DNA from: Nemertoderma westbladi
Lineage: Eukaryota; Xenacoelomorpha; Nemertodermatida; Nemertodermatidae
Direction of reading: 5' to 3'
DNA: 32,450 bases
NCBI GenBank assembly: GCA_032718475.1
Contig: JAUCBJ010005417.1
Span: 1 to 32,450 of the forward strand
The position numbers and the translations under genes are program-made. The notes below the pieces were generated by a model. The model worked only from the letters and a program-made list of their open reading frames with translations, was not told the DNA's origin and did no database searches. This document shows, piece by piece, positions 1 to 10,467 of the stretch; within the stretch, counting starts at the first letter, position 1, and every line of letters starts with the position of its first letter.

Positions 1-1602
1 GTACATTACCACATCATCGTAATATAATTATGTAAAGTCTTATTCCATAAAGAATTAAACTATTCATTCCTAATTAAAATCAAGTAACTTATATTTATAG
101 AATAGTCATTATCCTGCTTCTTGTCATTTGACCAGATAACGTGATATTAACCAAGGTTTATAAAACGTAATTGTAATGAATGATATAACTTTATTGGCTT
201 CACTAAACCACTTTTTGCAAAAAGTTGACTCTATTTATGTTCACTTGCAATTAATATATATTTTGTGGATCCATCCATAACTTGATTAATAAAAAAATAT
301 ATGGAATAATATTCCACTATACTAACTAGAGCAAAATGTTCAGCTATTAATATGCTAAACTTTAAAAACGTTATTATATTAAATAGAAATTGGCCTAATT
401 ATTGAAAAATAAGATTTCTAAATTTTATTTATTTCTTAAATCTATCTATGCACAATAAAAAAAATATCAACTGTTAATATATGGAAAATCGGATTTATAT
501 TACAACTGCAAGGAATGGTAATAATGTATTATTTATCTACAGTTGGCACATAAACACCCCCCTTGAATAATGTAAATAAATGTTTTAATTACATCGAACC
601 TGTATTCAATCCTAGTACACCATCGAACAGCTCGTGAGATAAACAACTGTTGGCAAATTATAACGCGACGTATTCCAATATTTCCACAGGCCGGCAAGGT
701 TCAGTTTTGGAGACTCAAACTAAATACGATAGTCTAAATACCGGTAGATCAGACCAAACTTTATACTAGGAGGGCTAAAACTATAGTAGCCAATTAAACA
801 ACTACCAATTTATACTCTAGGCTATTATTGTGGAGTGAAGTGTGGGTGTGCTGTTGTGTTAGTTAATGTGAGCCGCCTGCCTTTAATCATACATGGAAGC
901 CATTATTATATTATATTCGATGTAATATAAACATTCTAGAATATTTAATATATTTGTAAGTAGCCATGTCTTCGTATTGCACAGGCATTGTATTGTTGCG
1001 CGGCAACTCATAAAATAAATAACATGTTCTAGAATGTTGCCTATTTCGAGCGGCAGCAACAAATCACGATTAGAATTACGATTAGCCGAGGTGGTTCAAT
1101 ATCAAGCAGACATAATATGTCAATCTAAATGGAAGGATGTAAATATATGAGACCGTTATTTAGATTACTCTTTTGTGAACACATAGATATTTCGCAGACT
1201 TAAGTGAATAATTTAGAACAATAATTATGATTCCTAACTCCAGAATTAAATGAATAATTTGGGACACTAGGATTCCTAACTCCTCTATAATGTGAATGTC
1301 AGCATGTGCATGTGTTCGTCCATGCGTATATTAAAGAGCTGTCTACCAGCTACATGATAACCACCACACCGCACCGCAACAGTAGGCCTTCTTAGGCCTA
1401 TCCCAGTTGTACAATTACGACATGACAGTTGACTGTTCGGCAGGTTAAAATATACTATATACTACTAAAATACTAAAAATACTAATACATTAGTATTAGT
1501 ATATAGTAATAAAAATATATATAATAAAAATACTAAAATATACTATATAATATACTAAAATATACAATTACCCTAATTGGTGTAAAAGCAACGCAGATGA
1601 CC
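1..1602. other. AT-rich intergenic DNA, no gene seen
   Basis: I see no coding region here. Small local structures only: an approximate 46-bp tandem duplication at 1205-1283 (both copies start TGAATAATTT and end GATTCCTAACTCC), and an AT-rich tract at 1445-1565 built of TACTAAAA and ATATAT words that contains a 10-bp stem palindrome (ACTAATAC, loop ATTA, GTATTAGT, 1479-1502). These look like ordinary simple-sequence drift. Confidence 0.6.
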
Positions 1603-1742
1603 GATAACCGTTATTAACTTTCAGATAAATTAACAGGTTATGGGTTACAGTGGCAGACTACATAAATATGGTCTAACCAAAACAATAAACGAGTGCCAAG
1701 AAAACAGGTTATTACAGTTTGTAGTTAATAATAACGGTTATC
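1603..1742. mobile_element. MITE-like element with inverted ends (copy 1 of a shared core)
   Basis: The ends are inverted repeats: GATAACCGTTATTAACT at 1603-1619 and, on the other side, AGTTAATAATAACGGTTATC at 1723-1742, which matches it except for a 3-bp ATT insertion. The 140-bp body is non-coding and carries a core (GGTTACAGTGGC, then TAACCAAAACAATAAAC at 1674-1690, then AACAGGTTA) that recurs at 2690-2760 and 26248-26310. I see no convincing target-site duplication, so the superfamily is open. Confidence 0.5.
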
Positions 1743-2585
1743 AGTTGACGCCATAGCGGTGAAAAACCCAATTATAAATAAGTTAATCTGAAATCAAATT
1801 AATATTATTACTCTACAACGACATGGATAACTGGTAGACGTTGCCGTGCAGTCATCAGTTAATAAGCCTAAGCCGTTGTATAGTAATAGGCCTATTTATT
1901 TGTATACGATCTGGGAACTGCGGAAGTGATACAACTTTAAGATTACCGCTGCACTTACTGTTCTACTTTTCGATTGGCTGATGGAAGTGGGAAATCCCAA
2001 GCAGTTAGCCAATAAGATATCATGAATCAACATTATGGTATTTTACCACAACAATAGCTTTGGCAGGTTTCAGTTGTTTAATAATACAATTTGTTATGCT
2101 ATTGCCTAGCAATACGTGTATCAATATCACCCAAACCAGACGATATGTTGTGATTATTAAATACAATGGTTAGATTATAAAGATTATAAATCAATATAAT
2201 TTGATTCCAAGTAACTTTTCTCGGCCAAGTAAATTTGTATTGTTTGTAGTTTTAGTTTTCCACCGACTATGTTTTGTTAAATAGTAGATAAATGTAGGTT
2301 TGAGTCAGGTATAGAGATTAGAGATGTTCACCTCCACACATTACATTTACTTTAAACTTCGAATACTGTAGGTTCTATAATTCCCATTCCCTCAACTGAT
2401 AAATTACAATTTTTATATTTGCTATGGTATTTCCTCCTTCAAATGTGCCCTCACACTTGCCTCAATTTTTATGAGTTCCAAGTTTAAGGTTACATTTTCA
2501 AGTTCAAGACGTGTGAAGGTGAGCCGATACGTATTTATTTAAAATTGAAACCTGATAGTTGAAAGCTTATGTGTGGAGACAGGGA

Positions 2586-2610
2586 GGGGGGGGGGGGGGG
2601 GGGGGGGGGG
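2586..2610. repeat. 25-nt G homopolymer
   Basis: An uninterrupted run of 25 G follows AGGGA. It lies outside any gene and abuts the left end of the inverted-repeat element at 2607-2793. Similar runs occur inside the LTR retrotransposon downstream, so long G runs are tolerated in this genome. The exact length could be an assembly or sequencing artefact. Confidence 0.8.
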
Positions 2611-2793
2611 TAACTGGACGCAAAACCCGCCTTGGCGAATTAATATCCCGCCTCAATGTAAATTCTCAATTTAGGGAAAGGAGCAGGTTACAGTGGCACG
2701 TTACTTTAACCAAAACAATAAACTAAACACAATACAACAGGTTAGAGTTTTATTTTTGAGAGTAATCAGCTATTATTTGCGTCCAATATCCCC
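2607..2793. mobile_element. Short inverted-repeat element (copy 2 of the shared core)
   Basis: The ends are 18-bp imperfect inverted repeats: GGGG-NNNN-TGGACGCAAA at 2607-2624 and TTTGCGTCCA-NNNN-CCCC at 2776-2793. The interior holds the same core as the element at 1603-1742: GGTTACAGTGGC, then TAACCAAAACAATAAAC at 2707-2723, then AACAGGTTA. It has no coding capacity. No target duplication can be judged because the left side is a G run. Confidence 0.4.
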
Positions 2794-2873
2794 TGGAGAG
2801 GGATGAATTTTTATTGCCTCCAGTTTCCCCCCCTATCTGTATGTGTGAGCCGGGCTCCTAAGAGCGAGTACTG

Positions 2874-2881
2874 TATATAAA
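2874..2881 (+). promoter_or_regulatory. Candidate TATA box of the RING/TRAF gene
   Basis: TATATAAA lies 160 bp upstream of the ATG at 3041. Transcription would start near 2905, leaving about 135 nt of 5' leader. A CCTCCAG at 3006-3012 could instead be a 3' splice site of an upstream non-coding exon. AT-rich surroundings make chance TATA matches likely, so this is tentative. Confidence 0.35.
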
Positions 2882-3040
2882 GTATATCATATTCTTGTCC
2901 ACTATTAAGTATTTTTGTTGTTTACCAGCAACAGTGAAGGAGTTGTTTACTATGTTGTTACTTTCTATTGTTGCTTAAAAGTTATATTTTATTGACACCA
3001 CCCAACCTCCAGGACTATTTCTGTCACCAATCTGTCAATC

Positions 3041-3459
3041 ATGCCTGGGACCCCATTGGAACGATTCACCGACTCAGTGGTCCCAGAACATATTTGTCCA
3101 ATATGCGACATGGTCCTATTTGACCCAATAACCAACGGAGTCTGTCCCCATCTGTTCTGCCGCTCCTGCATGGCAAAGGACCTGCTAGCGGCATCCAGAC
3201 GCCACTGCCGTATCTGTAAGACCCCATTCCGACCAGTGCCAATACCGGCGCCAGAGGAATTCGTCGCAGCCCTGGGGTGTCTGCTCGTTAAGTGCGCGGC
3301 CCAACGCTGCAACCAGATCTTCCCGTTGGCGCGCGAAGAGGATCACGTGTCTCACGAGTGTCCAGAAACACAGATTCCCTGTCGGTACAAAGGGAAAGGT
3401 TGCCGCACCGTACTCCGTAGAAGATTGTCTGACAAACACGCAGATAGATGCCTTTTTCG
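3041..3459 (+). CDS. RING + TRAF-type zinc-finger protein, exon 1
   Basis: This exon encodes residues 1-139 of a spliced 261-residue protein. It carries a C3HC4 RING finger (C19-x2-C22-x12-C35-x-H37-x2-C40-x2-C43-x12-C56-x2-C59), then two TRAF-type zinc fingers (C85-x4-C90-x11-H102-x4-C107 and C114-x6-C121-x11-H133-x3-C137). RING proteins of this build (TRAF and RNF41-like families) are usually E3 ubiquitin ligases, with TRAF fingers binding partners. The start ATG has A at -3 (CAATCATG). The exon ends TTTTTCG before a strong donor GTAAGT at 3460-3465; reading on hits TAA at once. There is no signal peptide or transmembrane segment. The family is clear; the partner and pathway cannot be read from sequence. 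Confidence 0.82.
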
Positions 3460-3702
3460 GTAAGTTTTAACTGTATAATTTCGTAGAAAACAAATATAAT
3501 TTGTTTCCTGTTTACGAACGATCAAGTGACGTCCTTGCCAGATTTTGGCCCACATTGGCAGCAATTGTAAATCGTAACCTTGGGCGCAAATTGTCGCATT
3601 TGAAATAAAACTTATTATGACTCCCTGTTGTCTGTTCTATTGCATCATGAGCCGAGTGTAATTAGAGAAACGTCTTTATTATAATTTATAAAATTCCTTT
3701 AG

Positions 3703-3870
3703 AATTGTGGAATGTGATGCCTGTTCGGCTAGAGTTCAGAGTGTTTCCTTGGTTACCCATCAACGAGCCACGGGATGTCTCGACAAGTGGATAAAACGTC
3801 AATACGTCGAGAATTTTAAACTTAATCATAAATTATTAATCCAACATAGTCATGATATTAGAACCATGAT
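3703..3870 (+). CDS. RING + TRAF-type zinc-finger protein, exon 2
   Basis: The acceptor is ATTCCTTTAG ending at 3702 and the donor is GTAAGT at 3871-3876. The 168-bp exon keeps phase: the split Arg codon joining exon 1 is CG|A, and the exon ends on AT|G. It supplies a third zinc-binding unit, C144-x2-C147-x11-H159-x5-C165, in line with the spacing of the two fingers in exon 1. That continuity of zinc ligands across the junction is the best evidence that the splice model is right. After the finger the chain turns into a basic, His-rich stretch. Intron 1 is 243 bp. Confidence 0.75.
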
Positions 3871-3874
3871 GTAA

Positions 3875-3972
3875 GTTGTATAATATAGTATGTAACATTG
3901 TTGTCACCAATAATCATACTGATGTTGTATAATATAGTATGTGACATTGTTGTCACCAATAATCAGACTGAT
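3875..3972. repeat. 49-bp tandem duplication in intron 2
   Basis: Two near-identical 49-bp units, 3875-3923 and 3924-3972, both begin GTTGTATAATATAGTATGT and contain ATTGTTGTCACCAATAATCA. They start 4 nt inside intron 2. The duplication does not copy the GTAAGT donor. The rest of the intron (3973-4462) holds no exon I can place in phase. Confidence 0.75.
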
Positions 3973-4315
3973 GCCCAACTGGCATTCTTGATTAATATTG
4001 AGATCATTAATATTGACACCCGGATCGTGAGTATGCAATACGATTTTCGACCTCCCATGTGTATGTTCCGGAACGGTTTTACTCACTATTATTCGATCGG
4101 GAACAGCCCCGGTTTCAAGTTATAAAGTGTGCTATCGTCGGTATATCGTAACGATAATGAAGTTTTGTACAGTTAAATTAATTGTAAAAATTAACACACC
4201 ATTGCATCATCCTCAATCTTAAATTCTTAATATAATATTAAAAAATCCTATTCCACAAATGGAATGGAACCTCCTATCAAATCTATTCAATAACTAGGCC
4301 TCATTATCTCCAGAA

Positions 4316-4351
4316 ATGAAAATGAAAATTGTCATGAAAATGAAAATTGTC
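4316..4351. repeat. 18-bp direct duplication in intron 2
   Basis: Two perfect head-to-tail copies of ATGAAAATGAAAATTGTC lie about 110 bp upstream of the exon 3 acceptor. It looks like a slippage duplication with no evident function. Confidence 0.75.
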
Positions 4352-4462
4352 TTCAATGTGCGCCACCTTTTTTTATTATTTTTACTATCAGTTTATTACT
4401 GATTAAGTAGGCTGTTAAAGGTACTGACTGACTGCTGACTGACTTTCTTTCATTCCTAACAG

Positions 4463-4661
4463 GTTGAATCGAATGCAAGATGAACAAAAACTTATTTATG
4501 CCGCTAGAGGGATCAAACCGAAAGGTTACAGACGGGTCTATTCAAATTACGGAAGGCCCGAGACAGCGCCTGAAAAATTCCACACCTGGTCGGAAGAAAT
4601 GATGTTTAAAAATAGGTGGGTATTGATTCCAAACACGGATTCAGATACAATGGGATTATAA
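4463..4661 (+). CDS. RING + TRAF-type zinc-finger protein, terminal exon 3
   Basis: The acceptor is TTCATTCCTAACAG ending at 4462. The first base completes the ATG codon left open by exon 2, and the frame runs to TAA at 4659-4661, giving 786 nt in total and 261 residues. The tail (about 65 residues) is charged and aromatic (motifs KPKGYRRVYSNYG and FHTWSEEMMF) and I recognise no domain; in particular there is no C-terminal TRAF/MATH domain, so this is a short TRAF-like protein. Intron 2 is 592 bp. The stop lies about 16 bp before a satellite whose units contain ATTAAA, a usable poly(A) signal, so the 3' end may be made inside the satellite. Confidence 0.7.
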
Positions 4662-4677
4662 CCATAGAACGTGATCA

Positions 4678-7600
4678 TACATATATATGATTTAGAGCAT
4701 ATATAATTAAAGCATATTTAGAGCATATATAATTAAATCATCCATAATTAAACCATATTTAGAGCATATTTAATGAAACCATATTTAGAGCATATTTAAT
4801 TAAACCATATTTAATTAAACCATATTTTGAGCATATTTAATTAAAGCATATATAATTAAACCATATTTAAATCATATTTAATTAAAGCCTATTTAAAGCA
4901 TATTTAGGTAAAGCATATTTAATTAGAGAATATTTAATTAAAGCATATTTAAAGCATATTTAGGTAAAGCATATTTAATTAAAGCATATTTAATTAAACC
5001 ATATTTAGAGCATATATGATTAAAGCATATTTAATTAAACCATATTTAGAGCATATATAATTAAATCATATATAATTAAACCATATTTAGAGCATATTTA
5101 ATTAAACCATATTTAGAGCATATTTAATTAAACCATATTTAATTAATATTTAATTAAAGCATATTTAAAGCATATTTAATTAAAGCATATATAATTAAAG
5201 CATATATAATTAAACCATATTTAAAGCATATATAATTAAAGCATATTTAAAGCATATTTAGGTAAATCATATTTAATTAAAGCATATTTAATTAAAGCAT
5301 ATTTAATTAAAGCATATTTAATTAAACCATATTTAGAGCATATATAATTAAAGCATATATAATTAAACCATATTTAGAGCATATTTAATTAAACTATATT
5401 TAGAGCATATTTAATTAAACCATATTTAGAGCATATTTACTTAAAGCATATTTAAAGCATATTTAGGTAAAGCATATTTAATTAAAGCATATTTAATTAA
5501 AGCATATTTAAAGCATATTTAGGTAAAGCATATTTAATTAAAGCATATTTAATTAAACCATATTTAGAGCATATTTAATTAAACCATATTTAGAGCATAT
5601 TTAATTAAACCATATTTAGAGTATATTTAACTAAACCATATTTACAGCATATTTAATTAAACCATATTTTGAGCATATTTAATTAAAGCATATATAATTA
5701 AACCATATTTAAATCATATTTAATTAAAGCATATTTAAAGCATGTTTAATTAAAGCATATTTAATTAAACCATATTTAGAGCATATATAATTAAAGCATA
5801 TATAATTAGACCATATTTAGAGCATATTTAATTAAACCATATTTAGAGCATATTTATTTAACCATATTTAGAGCATATTTAATTAAAGCATATTTAAAGC
5901 ATATTTAGGTAAAGCATATTTAATTAAAACATATTTAGAACATATTTAATTAAACCAAATTTAGAGCATATTTAATTAAACCATATTTAGAGTATATTTA
6001 ATTAAACCATATTTAGAGCATATTTAATTAAACCATATTTAGAGCACATTAAATTAAATCATATTTAGAGCATATTTAATTAAACCATATTTAGAGCATA
6101 TTTAATTAAACCATATTTAGAGCATATTTAATTAAACCATAATTAGAGCACATTTAATTAAAGCATATTTAAAGCATATTTAGGTAAAGCATATTTAATT
6201 AAAGCATATTTAATTAAACCATATTTAGAGCATATTTAATTAAAGCATATTTAAAGCATATTTAGGTAAAGCATATTTAATTAAAGCATATATAATTAAA
6301 GCATATATAATTAAACCATATTTAGAGCATATATAATTAAACCATATTTAGAGCATATATAATTAAAACATTTTTAGAGCATATTTAATTAAACCATATT
6401 TAGAGCATATTTAATTAAACATATATAATTAAAGCATATATAATTAAACCATATTTAAAGCATATATAATTAAATCATATATAATTAAACCATATTTAGA
6501 GCATATTTAATTAAACCATATTTAGAGCATATTTAATTAAACCATATTTAATTAATATTTAATTAAAGCATATTTAAAGCATATTTAATTAAAGCATATA
6601 TAATTAAAGCATATATAATTAAACCATATTTAAAGCATATATAATTAAAGCATATTTAAAGCATATTTAGGTAAATCATATTTAATTAAAGCATATTTAT
6701 TTAAAGCATGTTTAATTAAAGCATATTTAATTAAACCATATTTAGAGCATATATAATTAAAGCATATATAATTAGACCATATTTAGAGCATATTTAATTA
6801 AACCATATTTAGAGCATATTTATTTAACAATATTTAGAGCATATTTAATTAAACCATATTTAGAGCATATATAATTAAACCATTTTTAGAGCATATTTAA
6901 TTAAACCATATTTAGAGCATATTTAATTAAACATATATAATTAAAGCATATATAATTAAGCCATATTTAAAGCATATATAATTAAAGCATATATAATTAA
7001 ACCATATTTAGAGAATACTTAATTAAACCATATTTAGAGCATATTTAATTAAACCATATTTAGAGCATATATAATTAAACCATATTTAAATCATATTTAA
7101 TTAAGGCATATTTAAAGCATGTTTAATTAAAGCATATTTAATTAAACCATATTTAGAGCATATATAATTAAAGCATATATAATTAGACTATATTTAGAGC
7201 ATATTTAATTAAACCATATTTAGAGCATATTTATTTAACCATATTTAGAGCATATTTAATTAAAGCATATTTAGGTAAAGCATATTTAATTAAAGCATAT
7301 TTAATTAAACCATATTTAGAACATATTTAATTAAACCAAATTTAGAGCATATTTAATTAAACCATATTTAGAGTATATTTAATTAAACCATATTTAGAGC
7401 ATATTTAATTAAACCATATTTAGAGCACATTTAATTAAATCATATTTAGAGCATATTTAATTAAACCATATTTAGAGCATATTTAATTAAACCATAATTA
7501 GAGCATATTTAATTAAAGCATATTTAAAGCATATTTAGGTAAAGCATATTTAATTAAAGCATATATAATTAAAGCATATATAATTAAACCATATTTAGAG

Positions 7601-7960
7601 CATATATAATTAAACCATATTTAGAGCATATATAATTAAACCATTTTTAGAGCATATTTAATTAAACAATATTTAGAGCATATTTAATTAAACCATATTT
7701 AGAGCATATATAATTAAACAATTTTTAGAGCATATTTAATTAAACCATATTTAGAGCATATTTAATTAAACATATATAATTAAAGCATATATAATTAAAC
7801 CATATTTAAAGCATATATAATTAAAGCATATATAATTAAACCATATTTAGAGAATACTTAATTAAACCATATTTAGAGCATATTTAATTAAACCATATTT
7901 AGAGCATATATAATTAAAGCATATATAATTAAACCATATTTAAAACATATTTAATTAAAG
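4678..7960. repeat. AT-rich satellite, 10/16-bp modular units
   Basis: About 3.3 kb is made almost only of two alternating modules, CCATATTTAG (10 bp) and AGCATATTTAATTAAA (16 bp), with variants such as AGCATATATAATTAAA and AGCATATTTAGGTAA. Together they give a 26-bp dimer. Larger blocks are copied: the marker ATTAGACCATATTTAG occurs at 5805 and 6771 (966 bp apart), and a close variant at 7182; AATTAATATT blocks recur at 5141 and 6550 (1,409 bp apart). This is higher-order structure from block duplication. No coding frame is meaningful. Nearly every unit carries ATTAAA and TTAATTAA. Confidence 0.9.
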
Positions 7961-8203
7961 TACATTTCCTTTTAAACTTTCACGAGAACCAAGTCCCTAA
8001 CATTGCGTGCGGAATTAAAACTATAGTATTTGTACCATTATAGACCCTTTGATACAATGGAGTTGTTTCAACATAAACCAAGCAGGGATCGTCATCTACC
8101 CGTATCCAGGCAACCAAAAGAACACTTACGCATCCCTACGCGGCCAAATACCACGACTAGTTCAAAAATGGTCTGGTCAGACAATAAAGAACGCAGCCAT
8201 TCT
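7961..8203 (+). other. Unique DNA with a possible exon before the minisatellite
   Basis: The segment is unique and GC-balanced. From an AG at 8086 (ACCAAGCAG) one frame runs without a stop through a peptide containing VQKWSGQTIKNAAILGDPPAV into the first minisatellite unit, where it meets CAGTG|GTAAGT, a perfect donor. This suggests the end of an exon, from 8087 to about 8222. A second open frame uses an ATG at 8057 (MELFQHKPSRDRHLP) and runs through the repeats to 8782. I recognise neither protein, and the acceptor has a weak pyrimidine tract. Confidence 0.25.
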
Positions 8204-8776
8204 AGGGGACCCACCAGCAGTGGTAAGTTTAATAAGGGACCCACTAGCAGTGGTAAGTTTAATAGGGGACCCACTAGCAGTGGTAAGTTTAATAGGGGAC
8301 CCACTAGCAGTGGTAAGTTTAATAGGGGACCCACTAGCAGTGGTAAGTTTAATAGGGGACCCACTAGCAGTGGTATGTTTAATAGGGGACCCACTAGCAG
8401 TGGTAAGTTTAATAAGGGACCCTCTAGCAGTGATAAGTTTAATAGGGGACCCACTAGCAGTGGTAAGGTTAATAAGGGACCCACTAGCCGTGGTAAGTTT
8501 AATAGGGGACCCACTAGCAGTAGTAAGTTTAATATGGGACCCACTAGCAGTGGTAAGGTTAATAAGGGACCCACTAGCAGTGGTAAGTTTAATAGGGGAC
8601 CCACTAGCAGTGGTAAGTTTAATAAGGGACCCAATAACAGTGGTATGTTTAATAAGGGACCCGCACTAGCAGTGGTAAGTTTAATAGGGGACCCACTAGC
8701 AGTGGTCAGTTTAATAAGGGACCCACTAGCAGTGGTAAGTTTAATAGGGGGCCCACTAGCAGTGGTAAGTTTAATA
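8204..8776. repeat. 30-bp minisatellite carrying a repeated splice-donor motif
   Basis: About 19 head-to-tail units, each GGGACCCACTAGCAGTG followed by GTAAGTTTAATA(A/G). As 30 is a multiple of 3, several frames stay open on both strands (10-residue periods such as GPTSSGKFNR on plus), so these open frames are not evidence of coding. A GC insertion near 8662 shifts phase of the last four units. Most units contain GGTAAGT, a match to the 5' splice-site consensus; exceptions read GGTATGT, GGTAAGG or GGTCAGT. The first unit merges with unique DNA upstream that may be an exon end. Confidence 0.9.
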
Positions 8777-8887
8777 AGTTAAATATGTTTAATAAATTTC
8801 AAAACAATACCTGGTTTTAATGGAATGGCCTTTAAGATGGTAAGCCTATGAGTCTGTGTACCTTATAGGCTGTACTTAAGTAATATG

Positions 8888-8900
8888 TATGTGATTCCGA
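8888..8900. repeat. SINE target-site duplication, left copy
   Basis: TATGTGATTCCGA is repeated exactly at 9169-9181 on the far side of the SINE. A 13-bp duplication is typical of insertion by LINE-encoded machinery. Confidence 0.85.
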
Positions 8901-9168
8901 CGTACATCGCGACGTCGGGGGTCGCCGGTATGCGACGGCGGGGTAGCTCAGTTGGTTGAGCGCCGGGCCTGCAATCTAGTGGTTGTAGGTTCAGCCCCGC
9001 CAGGGTCCACTCAGCCTTTCATCCACTGGGGTCGATAAAATGAGTACCAGTTAAATTACTGGGAGCAAATCATGGGATAGGAGTAGCGCCCACCCCTACC
9101 CTCGGGTAGCAGCTATCGAAAGAGGAGCCTTCGGGTCGCCTCCGGCTTCGGCCGACTGTTTGCTTGCT
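8901..9168 (+). mobile_element. tRNA-derived SINE, full length with TSD
   Basis: A 268-bp element lies exactly between two 13-bp direct repeats. Its tRNA-like head has a perfect 7-bp acceptor stem (GGCGGGG 8937-8943 with CCCCGCC 8995-9001), a 4-bp D stem (GCTC/GAGC), a pol III A box TAGCTCAGTTGG (8944-8955) and a B box GGTTCAGCCCC (8988-8998). The body then contains CCTTTCATCC and GGGGTCGATAAAATGAGTACC, a core I associate, from memory, with SINEs of cephalopods and other lophotrochozoans. About 36 bp precede the tRNA head. The tail has no poly(A), ending TTTGCTTGCT. Confidence 0.85.
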
Positions 9169-9181
9169 TATGTGATTCCGA
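9169..9181. repeat. SINE target-site duplication, right copy
   Basis: Exact 13-bp copy of 8888-8900, directly after the SINE tail. Confidence 0.85.
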
Positions 9182-10467
9182 GAATGTTTCAAAGGTACAT
9201 TACAAAGTTAAACAAAGACACAAATAAACCATGAAACAACCGTAGTTACTGGAAAATTAAATATAGATATTTAATTTAATTTTGTGATAAAAAATGTGTA
9301 ACATAAATTTTCATATTTTTGTGTTTTGTTAACTGAATAATATAATTATTCAACAATAGCGGGCTTTCCAATATTTAGAATGCGGCCCAAGCCCGGCCCG
9401 TGTCCAACTCTGCAGCCCCCCCCCCACACCCCCATGTCTCGTATACCGATGGGTAAATTTTAGAATTTATTTTCAGATTTGCAGCTTCAGATGTTTCAGG
9501 ATAATTCTAGAACGATGCCAACATCATGGGGTCTGTACGTCCGACCGTTATCATCAATTAAAGGACAAACTCTCCCGCTAATAACCACATAAACTTAATT
9601 TATTGCATATTCTAAATGTAGGCCTGTGTGCGTACCCAGTCGTACATTAATACATATATCATATTTACATTATACTGGTGGAAGAAAGGACAATGCCTGA
9701 CTTGATGGATATACAGTAGTATACGTACGTTACCTTAGCATGAGTTAATAATACGGTTTCACAATACTGAAAGTATATTTTATTTCACGTCGTTAAATCT
9801 TGCAAGACTCTCCTCTGTAGCAAGCCCAGAAATTAAATTACTTTAATTGAATCTCCACTTTCACTCGGATTAATTCCATGTTACACCTACGTTATTAAAC
9901 CTGAAATACATACAGTACGTAGTTATCTGTTTATTGTTATTGAATTATTGAGGTTACAAATTTTTTGAATTGTGTTCTTTATTTATTCTAATACATACTA
10001 TAATCGGCCTGCTGCATTGTATCTCCACATTGAGATTGTTATTTTTACATTTCATTTAGATTTTCTAAATCACTCTCTCTCTGTCTCTCTCATTCCCCCT
10101 TTATTATATTTTTTGCCCCATTATTCTCCCTTCTCTTATTTTCTCCTTCCACCTCTTTGATCCCCCCCCCCGTACGCCTATAATCCAGTCTCCTTGGATA
10201 CCAATGCTCAATCATAAGATATTAAATAAAATATGTTGAAAAATATCATAGCGCTATGGAAAATATCCTAATGTTCTTGTCTGGTGAGACAAAATGTTCC
10301 GTGTTAAGTATACCAGTTTTCTGCTGTTATATTTCACTTTGCAGATTTTTTAACGGATACTTTTTCCAACGCGTTACCTTATATTACATATTAAATTTAA
10401 TTATGATGAAGATATAAATTGGTTTATAGATTGATAGATAGGTTTAAACAATAGAATTAAATAGGAT
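9182..10467. other. Non-coding region; pyrimidine-rich tract at 10060-10182
   Basis: I see no gene. Points of structure are a C-rich patch at 9395-9433 (GCCCGGCCCG then a run of C) and a long pyrimidine tract with TCTCTCTCT and CCCCCCCCCC near 10060-10182. Short open frames here have no recognisable content. The last part, before 10467, should be 3' untranslated sequence of the minus-strand retroelement. Confidence 0.5.

Noticed and set aside
3898-4125. Plus-strand frame in intron 2, possible extra exon
   Set aside because: Exon 2 leaves a phase that this frame cannot continue, and no good acceptor precedes it.
8092-8634. Long minus-strand frame with repeating LVGPLLNLPL
   Set aside because: It is forced by a 30-bp period divisible by three; opposite-strand frames are open for the same reason.
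8204-8776. CRISPR-like array (30-bp regular units)
   Set aside because: Units are head to tail with no unique spacers, and the context is eukaryotic.
8937-9001. Functional tRNA gene
   Set aside because: The T arm does not fold, no T-run terminator follows, and exact duplications show it is the head of a SINE.
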